From positions 1 to 64,000 of the forward strand of contig CAJNOQ010000030.1 of NCBI GenBank assembly GCA_905250885.1: a stretch of DNA of 64,000 bases, in the 5' to 3' direction. This document shows positions 35,960-49,700 of this stretch, in pieces. This stretch comes from Didymodactylos carnosus. Lineage: Eukaryota > Rotifera > Eurotatoria > Philodinida > Philodinidae. Positions within the stretch are counted from its first letter, which is position 1, and each line of letters opens with the position of its first letter. Below the pieces are notes generated by a model that was not told where the DNA came from, did not search any database, and saw nothing but the letters and a program-made list of their open reading frames with translations. The position numbers and the translations under genes were made by a program.

Positions 35960-37518
35960 TCTAGAGTACGTGCTGCAACAACCGTTTCTGGTAAAGCGTT
36001 CCAATCTTCGGCAATCTGATAGAAAAAAGCTAACGCTACCCGTTTTTTTGTAAGACTCGGTTGTCGTGATTGGCTTCGTGTTTGCCCTTACGTGTTTTAA
36101 AACCGTAGTTGTATTCAGACACTCTGTTCTACGATCCGTCAATGGTGTTATAAAGGGCGGATCAAAAACTGAAAGCGGAGATAACTTGTTCATTACTTTA
36201 CAGAAATGAATCAAACAAAAATATTTTCTTCTCAACAACAAATCGGGAGCTTTAGTTTTTGAATTAAATCTGACACCGATCCGTCGAGTTTTTTCAAAAT
36301 CATTCTTGCGGCTAATTTCAATTGGGATTACATGTGCTAACTTCCAGAAGGAAGGATGCACACCGTTTTTGATCGAAATTGTAAACAAATGGTGGATTTA
36401 GTCAATAAGCTCAACGGCACATTCTTCCAGTAAACGCACCGTGATCCCATGTCCTGCTGCTATATCATTTCTAAGCTCACGAATAGCGTCTAATATTTCT
36501 ACTTTCGTTGGCGGAACCAGGATGAACAAATCTTCTATAGCTGCTTTAGGTTTGTTGCAAGGCCCTTTTTTTGGTTCAAAGCATTTGATAAAAAAATGCA
36601 TTAAAAAGATCCGCCTTTTCCTTTTCCGTACTCACTCTCTTATTTTCTAGCAATACTGTCGCTGGTAAATCATTTCCATCGTCCTTAGCCCGATTTATTC
36701 CTTTCCAGAAATCATGGGGCGACGTAAAATGGTTAGCTAGTCTCTTAAAGTATCTCTGTTTGCTTCTTCTCAATTCACTAATAGCCTTGTTCTGAACCTT
36801 CCTCTGTAAAACAGACCCTTGCAAAGATGGTTTGTCTTTGTACGTTGAAAGCCAATGTCTCTTTGTCGACGAAGAGTATAGTAATGTTTACTTGGGCGAA
36901 AAACCAACTTCTCCCGTGGTTTCCGCTCTTTTAGAGGACTCAATATCACTTTTTATAATATTTTGAAAAATGTACAAAGCATTATCACGTCATCGATCAA
37001 CAGAAAGTCATCCGGCGATGCAGAGAATTGTTGTCTCATACTGTCCCAATCGCATGAATTAAAATCTCGATATTTGTTTTTTTTTTCAGCTGAAATAAAG
37101 ATGTTTGGGAAATTACACAGAAGAATTCCGTGGTAGGAGTGTCCTAACGCATCAAACATTCTGACAGCTGGTGGAAGCCACTCTGATGGATAAAAAATAT
37201 TATCTAAACGAGTACCTTCTATGGTAGTTGGTTCTTGTGTTGAAGGCGTTAGTTGAAACACTCAGCTACTTCACACAACTTTCTAAACAAAACTTTCTCT
37301 CCTTTTGGGTCTGAGTTAAAATCGCCCCCTCAGAATAGTCTAAGAATTTTTACCCGATACGTTTTTAACAAAAAGTTTGACAGTTTGTCAAAATATCCCG
37401 TTACCGCATCTATCCCAGGTTTTCTGCAGCTACAGCACAAAAACACAACTAATGATTTAATTTGTAAACGGACTAAAAGACATTCGATTTTCGGACAGTA
37501 AGCGATGTTTGATCTCAA
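35960..37518 (-). mobile_element. Decayed APE-type LINE with internal deletion
   Basis: From right to left the pieces follow a non-LTR ORF2. The endonuclease region comes first, with GGDFNSDPKGE near 37300 and RLDNIFYPSEW/ALGHSYHGILLCNFP at 36953-37261. A linker with RRSKQRYFKRLA and SPHDFWKGINRAKDD is at 36576-36824. The start of the reverse transcriptase is EILDAIRELRNDIAAGHGI at 36398-36540 and FWKLAHVIPI near 36330. The text then jumps directly to a C-terminal block (NKLSPLSVFDPPF). The catalytic core with the FADD-type motif is missing. Several frame changes are present. It resembles Jockey/CR1-type LINEs and is inactive. Confidence 0.85.
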
Positions 37519-40201
37519 CTATGGAATGGAAGATGAACAATATTTGAAACAGCTTTTACATTTTCATCTTGTTGACAAATCCATTACTTTTTCGAAAGTC
37601 GAAAGTCTTTGAATATTCAGCGACTTATGAGAACATTTTTCAATTGTTAAAAATTGGCAGAACACAACCATGATGATTGTTCTCTTACGATGAACTAATT
37701 GTTATCACCTGTTACGTGTGTACTTATTGATCAAAATCAAATATGATCAATTTTATTACTTTTTCAATTGTTGACAAATCCATAATTAGTCCTTTGGACG
37801 TATTCATTCATTGAAAATTAAAATACTTTGTCTTCACCAACACATGTATGAATGTGTTAGTTGAGAGTAACTTTAATAATACAACACATTGATCATTTGT
37901 GATAATTTATTAAACATTTTTGAACGACAAAAGAATTATTGACGGATAGATTAGTGAAAGAAATTTCTTTTGTCGTACTACTCAACAAATACTTAACACA
38001 GAGCAAAAAGGAATCGCTTTTTCATATCATAATATCCTTGCGATTGTGTAAAGATAAGTCATTCAGTTAGATGACTAGAATAAGTTTCCATGATAAAATA
38101 TATTAATTTTCTATTATTAAAAGAATAGTGGCAAAAATAGCAGAACAGAATATTTTAAGCCACTCATTTTTATATCTGTGACTGATACAGTATAAGATAT
38201 CTTAATTATGATGAATAAAACGTTTTCGTACTGCAATTCTCGTTCTTTTTTTTCTTACGTCATCAATTTGTATATTTTTTCCAGTTAAACTAGTATAATT
38301 GCGACTCTTTTCACGGACTAACAACAAATGTCTGCTAATTTAAACCCAAAAAAAATCGTGTGTTTTTTCTCTTCTTTTCAGATATTTACCCTAAAACACA
38401 ACTAAGTAACTTTTACTGTTATCCGAAAATTTGAATGGCATAACTATTCATATTTTCTGTAGCGGACCGTCTTATAACCAGATCTTGATGTGAAAACGTA
38501 AAAGGCAACAAATTTCGAGAGCTCAACATCATCAGAAATAGTCATTAATTCAAGTAGAACATTAATCTGATCAATGTTTAAATTCTAATCAAGATTTATT
38601 ACACCAGACCAGTGTCTATTTGTTTTAGAACAACTTGAAATGTGTGAAAAAAAAATTTATATATACGTCTTCTGTTGCCACATGTTTCAATCGTCAGCTG
38701 TTTGAACGAAAGCCTTAATATTTGCCGGATTACTGTGGCTATATTGATAATGAGTAGTTGTTATTGGAATTTCTGCCAGATATTATTAAAATATCATGTG
38801 AAAATTGAAACAGCTTTATGTGAACAACAGACTGGCCATGTCTTGCAATTCAAAAGAACGAGCTAATGATAGAAGTATTGTGTTTTCGACCTAAAAAAAG
38901 ACGATGTCAGAACAGCCGAAGCTTCACTGCAGCCATGGAAATCACAACGAATGCCAGATCGTCATTCATGTGATTTTGATACCAAGCTTTAATACTGTTC
39001 ATATCCCAAATCCCCACGCAGAAGAAAACACAGACACAACCAGATGCTCAAATTTTAAAAGATGAGATCCCGTTTATCGTATCTTCTTTCTCTCAGAACT
39101 GTACATTAAAAAAAGTACATTTTATGTCTCTTTCAATTTCATTTACTGAAACCACGCTCTAGTACCTCCTAGCACATTTTTCATATTCACTCTATTGACT
39201 GAGTCATGGGTGGTTGTTGTTTGCTGAAGACTTTTAGTATAGAAATTTCTCACACTCCAAAAAAGTTTGGTTCATTACAAGAAGCAACCATAATAACATT
39301 TGGAAGCACATTCAGTAATAACAAGCATTAGTATAATGAAAATTAACTTTGAATGAACTATTAAATTTATAAAACATAAAATATATTTTTGTTATTTATA
39401 ACCGTGTAAATAGTAAATCACTGGAAAATATGGTACATGCCAAAACGACTAAACTGAAGTTGAATGTTACTTATGATTACAAAAAATGAACAAGATGTAT
39501 GTTTTATTAAAGAATTGTTGCTACTTGCATTTTATCTGCTGTTACTCTCACTCCTGCTCTCGATGAGCATTCTAGACAAACAAAATAATGGCTAACGAAT
39601 TGCGAAGTTATCATGATAAGATATAGACACACCGTACTGAAGTCTTCTACCATCAAAATCAAAGACAAAAAAAAACAGTTAGCATTACTCTCTAGAGTCA
39701 TTTAAATGAGAAGCAAAGGTTAAAAGAAAGATAAATAAAGTCGAAAAATTAAATGATGCTCCACTCTTATAAGAAACAGCTAACGTTCGAATAAGATTCA
39801 GCTAACTATCTGACAAGAGATAAGAAGTCCGTACGAAAGTGACAAAAACTTAGGAAGAGTCTTATAATTACTAGCTAAGACTATAATAAGAAATCGGTAA
39901 GAAAGTGATGAGTCTTATGAAATTCTTATCAATCAAAATCTTACCTGAATTTTTTCTTGTGCATTGAAAAGTGTTTTCTAAAGTTTCAGGAAGTTAAATT
40001 GACTCAATTGTTATAACAAAAAATTCGAATAGTCTGTGCAGGGTTCAGACATGCGTCCTACATCAACAGTACTCCTTCGAATATACGTTCTTTCCTCTAA
40101 TTAACTAATAGGCCATATCTTCACAGTTTATGATGAGTTGTTTATGAGTGTTCTTCTAAAAAAAGAAAATTTCTGATTAGAACAAGGTCTTCGTAGATCC
40201 G
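37519..40201. other. Intergenic, no gene seen
   Basis: AT-rich non-coding sequence. The phrase gttgacaaatccat occurs twice (near 37570 and 37765), hinting at an old repeat. A cttatgaaattcttat-type AT-rich repeat lies near 39830-39960 and resembles sequence near 53900. No open frame has family features. Confidence 0.45.
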
Positions 40202-40649
40202 TCCCTGTCTAGTAGTTACCGGTTATGTTGTTGGTTATGTTGTTCGGCACGTACTTCAAAAGTACCGTGTTCGAACCTCGACGCCACTCAGTCATAGAAT
40301 AACCTTGGACAGGTTACTAACGGCGATTGTCTCGGATCACTCGTCCGATAGCATACTCACTACGTTGTGACATACACCAGTACTTCGGTGCTAGTATGTG
40401 GTTAGTGAGTGTGTATGGGGAGCTCGAGCAATTGGGCGAAAAGAACTCTGTGTCAGGCTGGCCTTCTGTCCAGAGCTACAGTTTGCTTCGTGACTAGTAG
40501 AAGAACGGATGACCGTCTCTGAAGATCATCAGCTGTAGGGAAGATATCGGGCTTATCGAAACTACTTCGGCAGCACCCTATACCACAATGGGTAGCACCC
40601 TGTAGCCGCAAGGTGGGGTCTTCTTCCTTTTTCCTTCCCTGTCTAGTAG
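40202..40649 (+). mobile_element. tRNA-derived SINE with perfect target duplication
   Basis: A 14-bp direct repeat (tccctgtctagtag at 40202-40215 and 40636-40649) brackets a body of about 420 bases, clearly richer in G+C than its surroundings. Near its head lies a pol III B-box-like gtgttcgaacctcg (40267-40280), with an A-box-like segment about 45 bases before it. The body has no open frame, and its 3' end is pyrimidine-rich (cttcttcctttttcct). Variable-length perfect duplications are the mark of LINE-driven insertion. A diverged second copy lies at 50280-50620. An intact duplication argues for a recent insertion. Confidence 0.85.
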
Positions 40650-42353
40650 AAATGTACGGTTTTTTAGTGAAGGAATTCTCTTGTGCAACTCATTTTTGTA
40701 AACAACTCAACAAATCATCCTCCAACCTTCGAATTTCTCTAGGTATATCTTTTTGCAGTTTCGGTTGTGGTAGTTAAATGTAAAGTTGTTGCACTTGAAG
40801 TATTCGTTTGATCAGAAAAAAAGGCTTGGATAAAGTTTCTATGCCAACTTCTTTGACAGTTATCATGAAGCAATTTCTGACGACGGTATTTAGATGGCAT
40901 AAGAAAACTACTGAATATTTTATACAAGGTTAAAACTCGAGTAAATAAATCTAAGTAGATATGCATTAATCAAAACGTCTCTTAAATATGCCTTTATCAT
41001 AATCAAATGACAGTTTATGATTTACATTAGATATAGAGAAAAATCCATTACATCTGCACATATAATGATCTATACACACGCACACACAGTACAGAGAACA
41101 GTTGTTACTTCCTGATGAATCACATAGTATAACAATCATCGTATATCGATGATTGTTTGATTTTACCGTTTGTGTTCTATAACTAAGATGATAAATAGAC
41201 TCATAGACTTAGTAAAACCAATTTTACTAAGGTTATGAGTTTAACTCATAAAAAAGTGGCTGGCAGGAATACGTATTTCACCTCCAGGAAAACAGAATAT
41301 AAATCAGTTTTAGATGCTCTTGCTGCTGATGATATCAACATCTTGCGATAATGTCAGAATTTTTGTACTAATGAATTTTAATTAAAAAAAAAGAGATAGC
41401 TCTTTATATCCCGATCGGAATATATATTTTTCTGAGTATAGCTCGATCGGGATATTACTGTATCTTGAATGAAATTTAGGGTACGCGTCTCTGCTGTAAG
41501 AGTAAACAGAGCCGTCTCTCGTGTCTATGACAAGCAAAGGAAACTCAGATAGGATTTACATACCCTTTTAGTGTACTCAGCTGAATTTTCAGTTATCAAG
41601 TATTTTTCGGTAATTAGACATCATTGTTCTTCTGACCGTATATACACCATTTTCATAAGTATAATGTACTTGTCGGGAAAATGTGATACATCGCCCAGAG
41701 ATACTAGAATAAATCTCTCACATTTAAGTTCAAGGTTCAGACGAAAGCTTTAGCCTCTTTGTTTTTCTGCCTATACTTGATCATTCGAAAACGGTTTTTT
41801 ACATTGATTTTATTCATTTTTGAAGCTAAAAAGAATTTTCCGTCTAAGGTTTGCAAATAACAAATTGTCAGAATAAAAGGACCGAGGCTTCTAATTTTTT
41901 CTGAGTTTTAAAAATTTAGGAGGGTTTTGTATTATGCCCAAAAATTTCATGTTCTGCATATAATAGAGATATTGTTTTATCTGAAAATCAACTGACGTTG
42001 CTTCGAGTTATAACGATGTATTGTGTTAATAGACTCAAACAGATATCCACCAAATGTTCACAAAAGACTTTTCACATTATTTATAGTTCAATATACCAAC
42101 TGCAGTCAATAATATCATGCGTTTCTAAAATGTTTTCTTTCAAATGCAAAAAGAAAATTTTTGTACAATAATAAATAAATGACATGACTGATAATAAATT
42201 TTTTATTAGCAACGTAGAAAAGAGTAAAAAGAAAGAGGAAAAACATTTGACATAATTTTGAAACATCGGAAAATTAAAAATTGCTTTCTAAAATCGATTG
42301 TCTTACATGTATGTTGTACTACAAAGTAACGAATCTAGCTTTAAGGAAAACTA
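40650..42353. other. Intergenic gap with three strong hairpins
   Basis: No gene was found. Perfect or near-perfect hairpins lie at 41132-41156 (acaatcatcg/cgatgattgt), 41200-41239 (cttagtaaaa/ttttactaag with an outer ctcata/tatgag) and 41406-41455 (atatcccgatcg/cgatcgggatat). A short CA repeat is at about 41077-41088. The poly(A) signal for the TRP gene is at 42202-42207 on the minus strand. Confidence 0.55.
42202..42207 (-). promoter_or_regulatory. Poly(A) signal of the TRP gene
   Basis: AATAAA on the minus strand lies about 147 bases beyond the TRP channel stop codon, the nearest clear hexamer. Confidence 0.5.
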
Positions 42354-45300
42354 CTACCTTCTACTAGCGGTTTTTCCTAAAATAAGACTAGTTGATAGTG
42401 GTGACATTCTCTCGAGCACGTGACGAATGGCGCCTACATCTTGATGTAAACGATTCACAGCTAACTGTAAATCGGTCACTCTTTCATTTAAATCAGATGA
42501 TGAGGATTGAATCACGAATGATGATTGTAGCGGTGGCTGACTTTGAGATTGTTTTGACTGCTGAGTGGGTTTTCTCATGATACCGACTATTGGCGCTTCT
42601 AATATTGATGAACCTGTTGACAAACGTTTTTCTTGCAATGATTTTTCGACTAATTCACGTAGTTTTTGAATTTCTTCAAGTAAAAGTTCATTTGACTGTT
42701 GTGGAATATGAGGCGTTGATGGTATTTCATAGATGAGCGGTACGGCTGATGTTGGCGAAGCTAATTGCTCTTCTGAATGAGCGGAAGAAATGACTGAGTG
42801 TGCTATCGATGGACGTTTACTCACTGCTTGTTTTGTAGATGAAGATGGTTGATGTAAAACAGTGTCCGTTGTTCGTGTTGCTGGCTGTCCATGAATTAAT
42901 TTTCCTAGTGAGGTATCAATTTCCGTTAGTTTTTGTTGTATTTGTATTCGGAATGTGTCAAATTGTTGATTTCGTTTATCAATTACTTGTTGAAAATTTT
43001 GAAACGCTTTTAGTTGTTGTTGTTCTCTAGATTGACTGTGGGCATCAAAATTTATATCTTTCCAATTTACTTGTAATGGTGCACATTGTCGATGTAACAT
43101 TTCTTGAATTTGTAAACGTTTTCGTTTCGATAGACGCCATTCATAATTCAAAATAACCTCAACACGTTCAATAAGAAAACGTGCTTCAACAGTTGAAAAT
43201 GCATCGGTTTGTAATGCATTACTAATCAGACCAATAAAAATGTTGATGGATAAAATAGCGGTGAATAACAAATAAGTACTACAGACAAAACTAGCAAAAT
43301 ATCGATCAATTTGATTAAAGTCATCGATTGGAACTAAAAATAGCACAAAAGGTGATGCTATTGTCGATTTTTAAGATATTATTCGTTTTACTTACTGTCA
43401 TCGACAAGCGCAATTCTAAATATACTAAATAAAAGAGAATAAAAATTTTCAAAACCATTTGGTTGTACTATACGACACATATCGGTTGCATTTGAACACA
43501 AATCTGATGTTCCATTAAAAAAATATTGTACTTTTCCACTTTGATCTTGTCCGAATGGTATGGCATTTTCATTAATATTACATTCGAGTAAAGCTCGTTC
43601 ACACACATAATTTGATTGTTCATAGTCTTGTTGCCTAATCTGCTTACTACCAAATACTGCGTAGAATACAAAAGCATAAGGAATCAATAAAAATAAAAAT
43701 ACGAGTAAAAAACGAATTATATCATCGAACATCATGCGAACCTAGAAAATAAAAAACATAACAAAAAATGTTCACAGATAGATAGAAAATTGTTGATTGA
43801 CTATTGAAATCACTCATATTAATATGATGGTTTTTGATGAAAAAGATGGTTACTTTGATTGAAGTCTTATTAATTCAATTGATCAGAATCAATACAGGCA
43901 ATAGAAGACTAGATGTGATAGGATGTGTTTCTACACTGATCCACTATTTGCTCAGTATGAGATATGTACAAGATGTCTAAATCTTGAAAGCTCAATATAA
44001 AGTGAGTTAAGCATTTTTATCTAATTGAATGAGCTAAAATGACATTCTTCTTTCTTTTTTGACTCATGCTTTCATCTTTTTAAGGCAGTAGAGATTTTTA
44101 ATCAAACAAAAATTTCTCTTAATACGTTGCATACCATAATAACTAATTCTCCCAATTTAATTTCAACTATTTTTGATCTAAGCGTTTTTGCCGATATTGT
44201 AATCGTCCGAAAATAGACCATAAATCGAAACCAAATTAAAATAACCGTTACTGATGCAATGTACATATGAATACGAGCACGTAACACGGTATGACTAGAT
44301 ACATCAATGAAATGTGTAATAGTTGTTAATGTACAGAAAATATAGCAGATCCAATCGAATAAATTATTGAGAGAATAATAGATATAATAAGATTTAAGGC
44401 GGGTATTCAAACGAGATTTTAATCGTTGAAAATATAACATTGAACGAGAGACAACTGGTTGTGTGACTGTGACAGTTGCTGCTGTAATTCCATTTTTTAT
44501 CACTCCTTTTTTTGGAGAAAATCCGCCTAAGAGAGCATTTCCCGCCTCTGTTCCTATTGGTTGAGAACCAAAACCAGCGGAAGTCGAAGATGCTAATATA
44601 TTACTATCGGTTAAAATTGGTTCGGCTAACTTTGTTTGAAATAGTGTTTTTGACGGTGATCTTGATTCTGTCTGATACGTACGATGACGTTGTCGCTGAT
44701 TTCTTGTTACTGGTGATGATGAATTTATTTCATTCGTTATAAGAATAGTATTATCCAATTCAACATTTTCAGCGATATTTCTCATTCCTGGTTCACCCGT
44801 TTTTATTCTTGAATTTGGATCAGCATATTGACTTTTTCCTATTTGATTTAGACGATGTTCTGTACGTTCTGTTTCCCACAATAGATAATCTCCATATCTT
44901 TGACGGGCATAGTGAATTTCAAATAATTCGTGAGTAATTTCCCATATGAGAAAACCAAGCGATGCTGCCCATAATATACATCGCCAGATATGTTTTGGAA
45001 AATGGTAGACGTAACGAACGGGAAATGGTTCGAGGAGTGAAACACAAGTCCATAAAGTTAAAAATAATAATTCCAATGACATTTTAATATAAAAATGTTT
45101 GGCAGCATAACGATCCCATTTCCATTTGATTAAACCTGAATGAAAGACACATGAAAGATAAAAAAAATTTTATTTTTTCAATAATATAAATGAATTATTA
45201 CCTTTTATCAAAGGATGTGTTACTAAATCGATACGTTCATGAAAATAAATGGCTTCCAATGGTGTTATGGTACGAAATTGAGTACCGTCAGGACGAAATT

Positions 45301-46766
45301 TGGATGTGATGGATGGACGTGATGGAGGAAGCCCATATGAGAAAGATCCACGTTGAGCTGATAGCATTTTTGAAGACTTATCCGCTGTAGTTGGGAGAAC
45401 TTTTCTCTAAAATCAGACAAAAAATTTTGTATAATTACCGGAGTTATTTCTTGATAAAATATATCAGATTCTCTTTCAAATCGATTGAAGATAATGACTT
45501 TCATTTTTTTTGTACCGATAACGACTCCTTTACATGCAACAAATGATTATAAGACGTACTTTTTTGCTACTTGCTGTAAACACTAACTGATTAATTAATC
45601 TAGATGAATCATTTAAATATATTTTATCAAATTCTTCCCTAGAAGGAAAAAAACACGATCAAAAGGTAGAATTTGTTTCATATATTGATAGGAAAAATTT
45701 TAAATCATCATTCTATACATATTATATCTTACCATGGTTCAATATGATCAAGATATAGATGTACCGATTTTTGAGCTTCGTTAATAACAACCAATGAATC
45801 CATAATATCTAACGCTATTGAACTACTCTCATCACTAAACAATAGTGCTAAAAATGTTTGCATGGAATTGTCCAATGATTTATAAATACATATATTACAC
45901 TTTTCACATGGACGAACACTAATATCAGCGGATGATGATAATGATGCACCTAATTCAGAATTTATTTCTACTAGACCCGTTTGTTTACAATTAAAACAGC
46001 GACGTTTTGCTTGAGTAACACCAGTTGTTGATACACCACAATGACCGTCACGTAAAGAATGTGAGAGATTTTCATAAGATTCTTTCCATTTTGTATTAAT
46101 TATTTTAATAACAGCATAATGTTTAAATTCATTTGCCAATTCCAATGGTGTTTTATTATCATTATTTTTTGTTAACATCATATTTGCCCAAAATGAAAAT
46201 TTTACACGAGATAAATTTAAAAAACATGTTAAAGCATTTGGAGTATCTTCACGAGCTAAATGAATAAAAATAAGTGATGTTTTGTTTAAAAAAAAAACAA
46301 AAAAAATCTCTCTATATATTATTAATTATTTACCAGCTATATGTAATAGATTGTCACCGTAGGATAAACTACCTTCAGATAAATATGTTAATAATTCATT
46401 ATCACTAATAAATGATAGAATTGTTTCTAGACAAGCTAAATTATCAAAATTTTTTCTCATATATGTATGAACAATCATATCACCATGATTCGATGATCTC
46501 ACACGTATACTATTTCGATCTTTTTCAATTAATAATTGAACCATTTCATAATTACTCATTTTCATAGCTGTTTTTAAATCACTTGATTGTATACATATAT
46601 TTTCTTCTTCGAGTAAGAGACGGGCAACCTCATCATGATTAGACAATATTGATATACCCAATGGTGAATGAAAATCACTGTTTAACAAATTTAAATCAGA
46701 ATTTGTAGATTTAAGTAATGTACGAACCAATTCATGATTACCTTTAAAAAATAAAATATTTTATTA

Positions 46767-46797
<31 letters not shown>

Positions 46798-49700
46798 GAT
46801 AAGATATCTTTACCTTTCTCACACGCTAAATGTAGTAGTGTATTTCCTCTTGAATCTTTTGCATTTTCATCAGCACCATGTCGAATTAAATATTTAGCTA
46901 ATGATCCATTACTATTATCAGCACATTCATGTAATGGTGTTCGTTGTTTATAATCGACAATATTTATATTTATATCAATTTTATTAATAAGAGTTGCGGC
47001 AACATTTGATTTTTCATTTGCACATGCTAAATGTAATGCTATTTTTCCCTGTTTATTTTTTGCTGTTAAATCAATCGATGTTCTCATTAATAATTTACAC
47101 ATTCGAACATTATCTTGTAATGCTGCTAAATGAAGAGCATTATTCCCATCTTTATTTGTAATTGTTGGATCAGCACCATGTACAAGTAAATATTGTGCAA
47201 ATAATATATTATCAACCATAACAGCATCATGCAATGGTGTATATCCATCTCTATTTTGAGCATTTAATGCCAATACATTTGATTGAAATACACTATCATA
47301 AATATATTTTTCATTTAATAATTTACAATAGTGTAATGCTGTATTACCAAGTGAATCTAGTACATTTAAATTTGCTACATCTATATGTTGTAGAAAAATA
47401 GCTAATAATTTAAAATTTTTTTGTTCTAATGTTTCAAGAAATGGTGTACGTCCAAAACGATTTTGTCTATTAAAATCAACTTTTGATTGTATTAATTTTT
47501 CAATATATTTTTCATAATCAATATCTTTTTTATTTACTAGATAATGTAAAAATGTATTTCCTCTTCCATCACAAGCATTAATATCTAAATTATGTTCAAT
47601 TAATATTTCAATGGCTTGTATTGTAGGAAAATCACATAGAAGTGGTGATCGTTGTAATTGTGAAAAATATCGTTTCCAATTAAAATTTACATTTGTATCA
47701 AATATTGCTTTTAGACATGAATCATGTTGATATTTAACACAAATACTAATAGGATTTTCATTTGGATTTAATCGTGTACCCTTGACAAAATCAGCATCAT
47801 TTTCTAATAGAGCTTTTAAAGCATCTACATTATCTTCATAACAACTAATGTGTAAAGGAGAACAACCATCTTCATCAAATACATTTACACGAACTTTATA
47901 AGTTTTAATTAGTATACGAATTAGTACACTGTCATTTTTACGTGCAGCTATATGAATCAATTGTGTTTGACTAGGATAATCTTTAAGAATTGAAAAAAAA
48001 GAAAAAAAAAGTAAAATTAAACTAATCGATATTATTTCATTCTACATCGTTGTCTCCTTCTCAATGAACGATATTATTAACAGTTAAGAGTCAGAACTAG
48101 AGATGGGCACCAAGACCAAAAACATTTTCTGGTCCGGTAAAAGATTTGCGTGCCATTCCATTAACTTTAGTGGTAAAATATTATTTGACCACACATTGTA
48201 CACAGAAATGTTTGCTCTTTCAGCCTATGGATTTTAAAGTATATCATAGGTCTTTGTTATCAACTAATGTAGCAAATATAATGACTAGAACCAGATTGGT
48301 CCCGGTCATTGTATTTGTTGATTAATCGATAACGAAGGCCTGTGATATACTTTAAAATCCATAGACTGAAAGCGCAAACATGCGTGGTCAAATAATAGTT
48401 TACCACTAAATTTAATGGAATGGTACGTAAATCTTTTACCGGGACTAGAAAAATGTTTTGATCCAGATGTCCATCTCTAGTCACAACGAATGAAAATTTT
48501 ATACTATAATTAAATAACATACCAAAATGTGCTTCAGATGAGTGTACTGTAACGTCGATCATTATTTTTAAAAGATATATCACCAAATCTGTGTTTCTTG
48601 CAGCCAGTGCATAATGTGCTAAAATGAGATAAATAAATATTCTTCGTCAATTATAATTAGTAGGTTTTTTACCAGCTGTCCAACCGTAATCATTTTGTCT
48701 ACTAGGATCACATCCTTTTGTAATTAAATATTGAACAATATTAATACATTCTGACGATTGTAAATCAGCACGTGCTAATAGATGTAGTGCATTATTTCCA
48801 TCTTCAGTAATTGCATTTAATTGTGATCCATTTTTCTCAAATTCTTGTATAATATTCAATTGAGGTTGTGGTTCAGATAAGATATAGGACAAAAGAGCTT
48901 TATTTTGTACATGAGAATTGAAGAAGGCTTCGGGTATTTGACTACGTCCAAATAATGTTTTTTTAGCATCAGTTAATTTTGCTAATAGACCCGATTTACT
49001 TCCAGTTGTATCAATAATTTCACGTGATTGATAACGATCTGGCGTTTCATCGCCAACCGATAAACTTTGCATTGAACTTGATCGAGTGATAGATGTTTCG
49101 ATCTCTTGTGGTAACAATTGATGCTGCTGACTGGATGTAATAGAACTGTCGGCTGGATGAATGGAATGCCTGAAAAAATAAAAAATTAATCATCATATTG
49201 AACTTTTGAATATGAAAATATTATAGAACTAGGCTTAGTTTATCATAATTTCGATTAAATTGAAACAACTGATTTTAAGAGTGTTCAACTAGTTTATGTA
49301 CAATTTCGTACTTTTCCTTAGAAAATCAACTTAAATATCTATAATAGTCTTACATCATCAAACAATAACATTAATACATTCCATTATTGACCTTTAATTA
49401 ATCCTCTATTTGAAATTCAATATAAACTTTTATTATTGCCAATCCTTTATCTTTATTGCGATCTTTAATATCATTCCTAGAGAGCAAAAGAGTCTCATAC
49501 TGTGCATGTATTCTTCTCTTCTAGGGCAGAATCATTATTGTGTAATTATGTAGTAGTTGGATATATTTATATTGTTCTTTTCTTGTAGTGTAGTAAGCAT
49601 ATATATACATAATAATATTTGACAGTTATCTCTATTAATCAATATTTTGATGAATTACTTTCTCAATAGTATATAAATAGTAAAAAGAAAAAAATACTTC

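Noticed and set aside
40202-40649. A functional tRNA gene at the B-box site
   Set aside because: No acceptor stem or full cloverleaf could be folded by eye, and the unit is bounded by SINE-type duplications.
42392-43030. Plus-strand frames
   Set aside because: They are antisense shadows of the last TRP exon.
44512-44742. Plus-strand frame of 76 codons
   Set aside because: It is antisense to the S2-S3 loop of the TRP channel.
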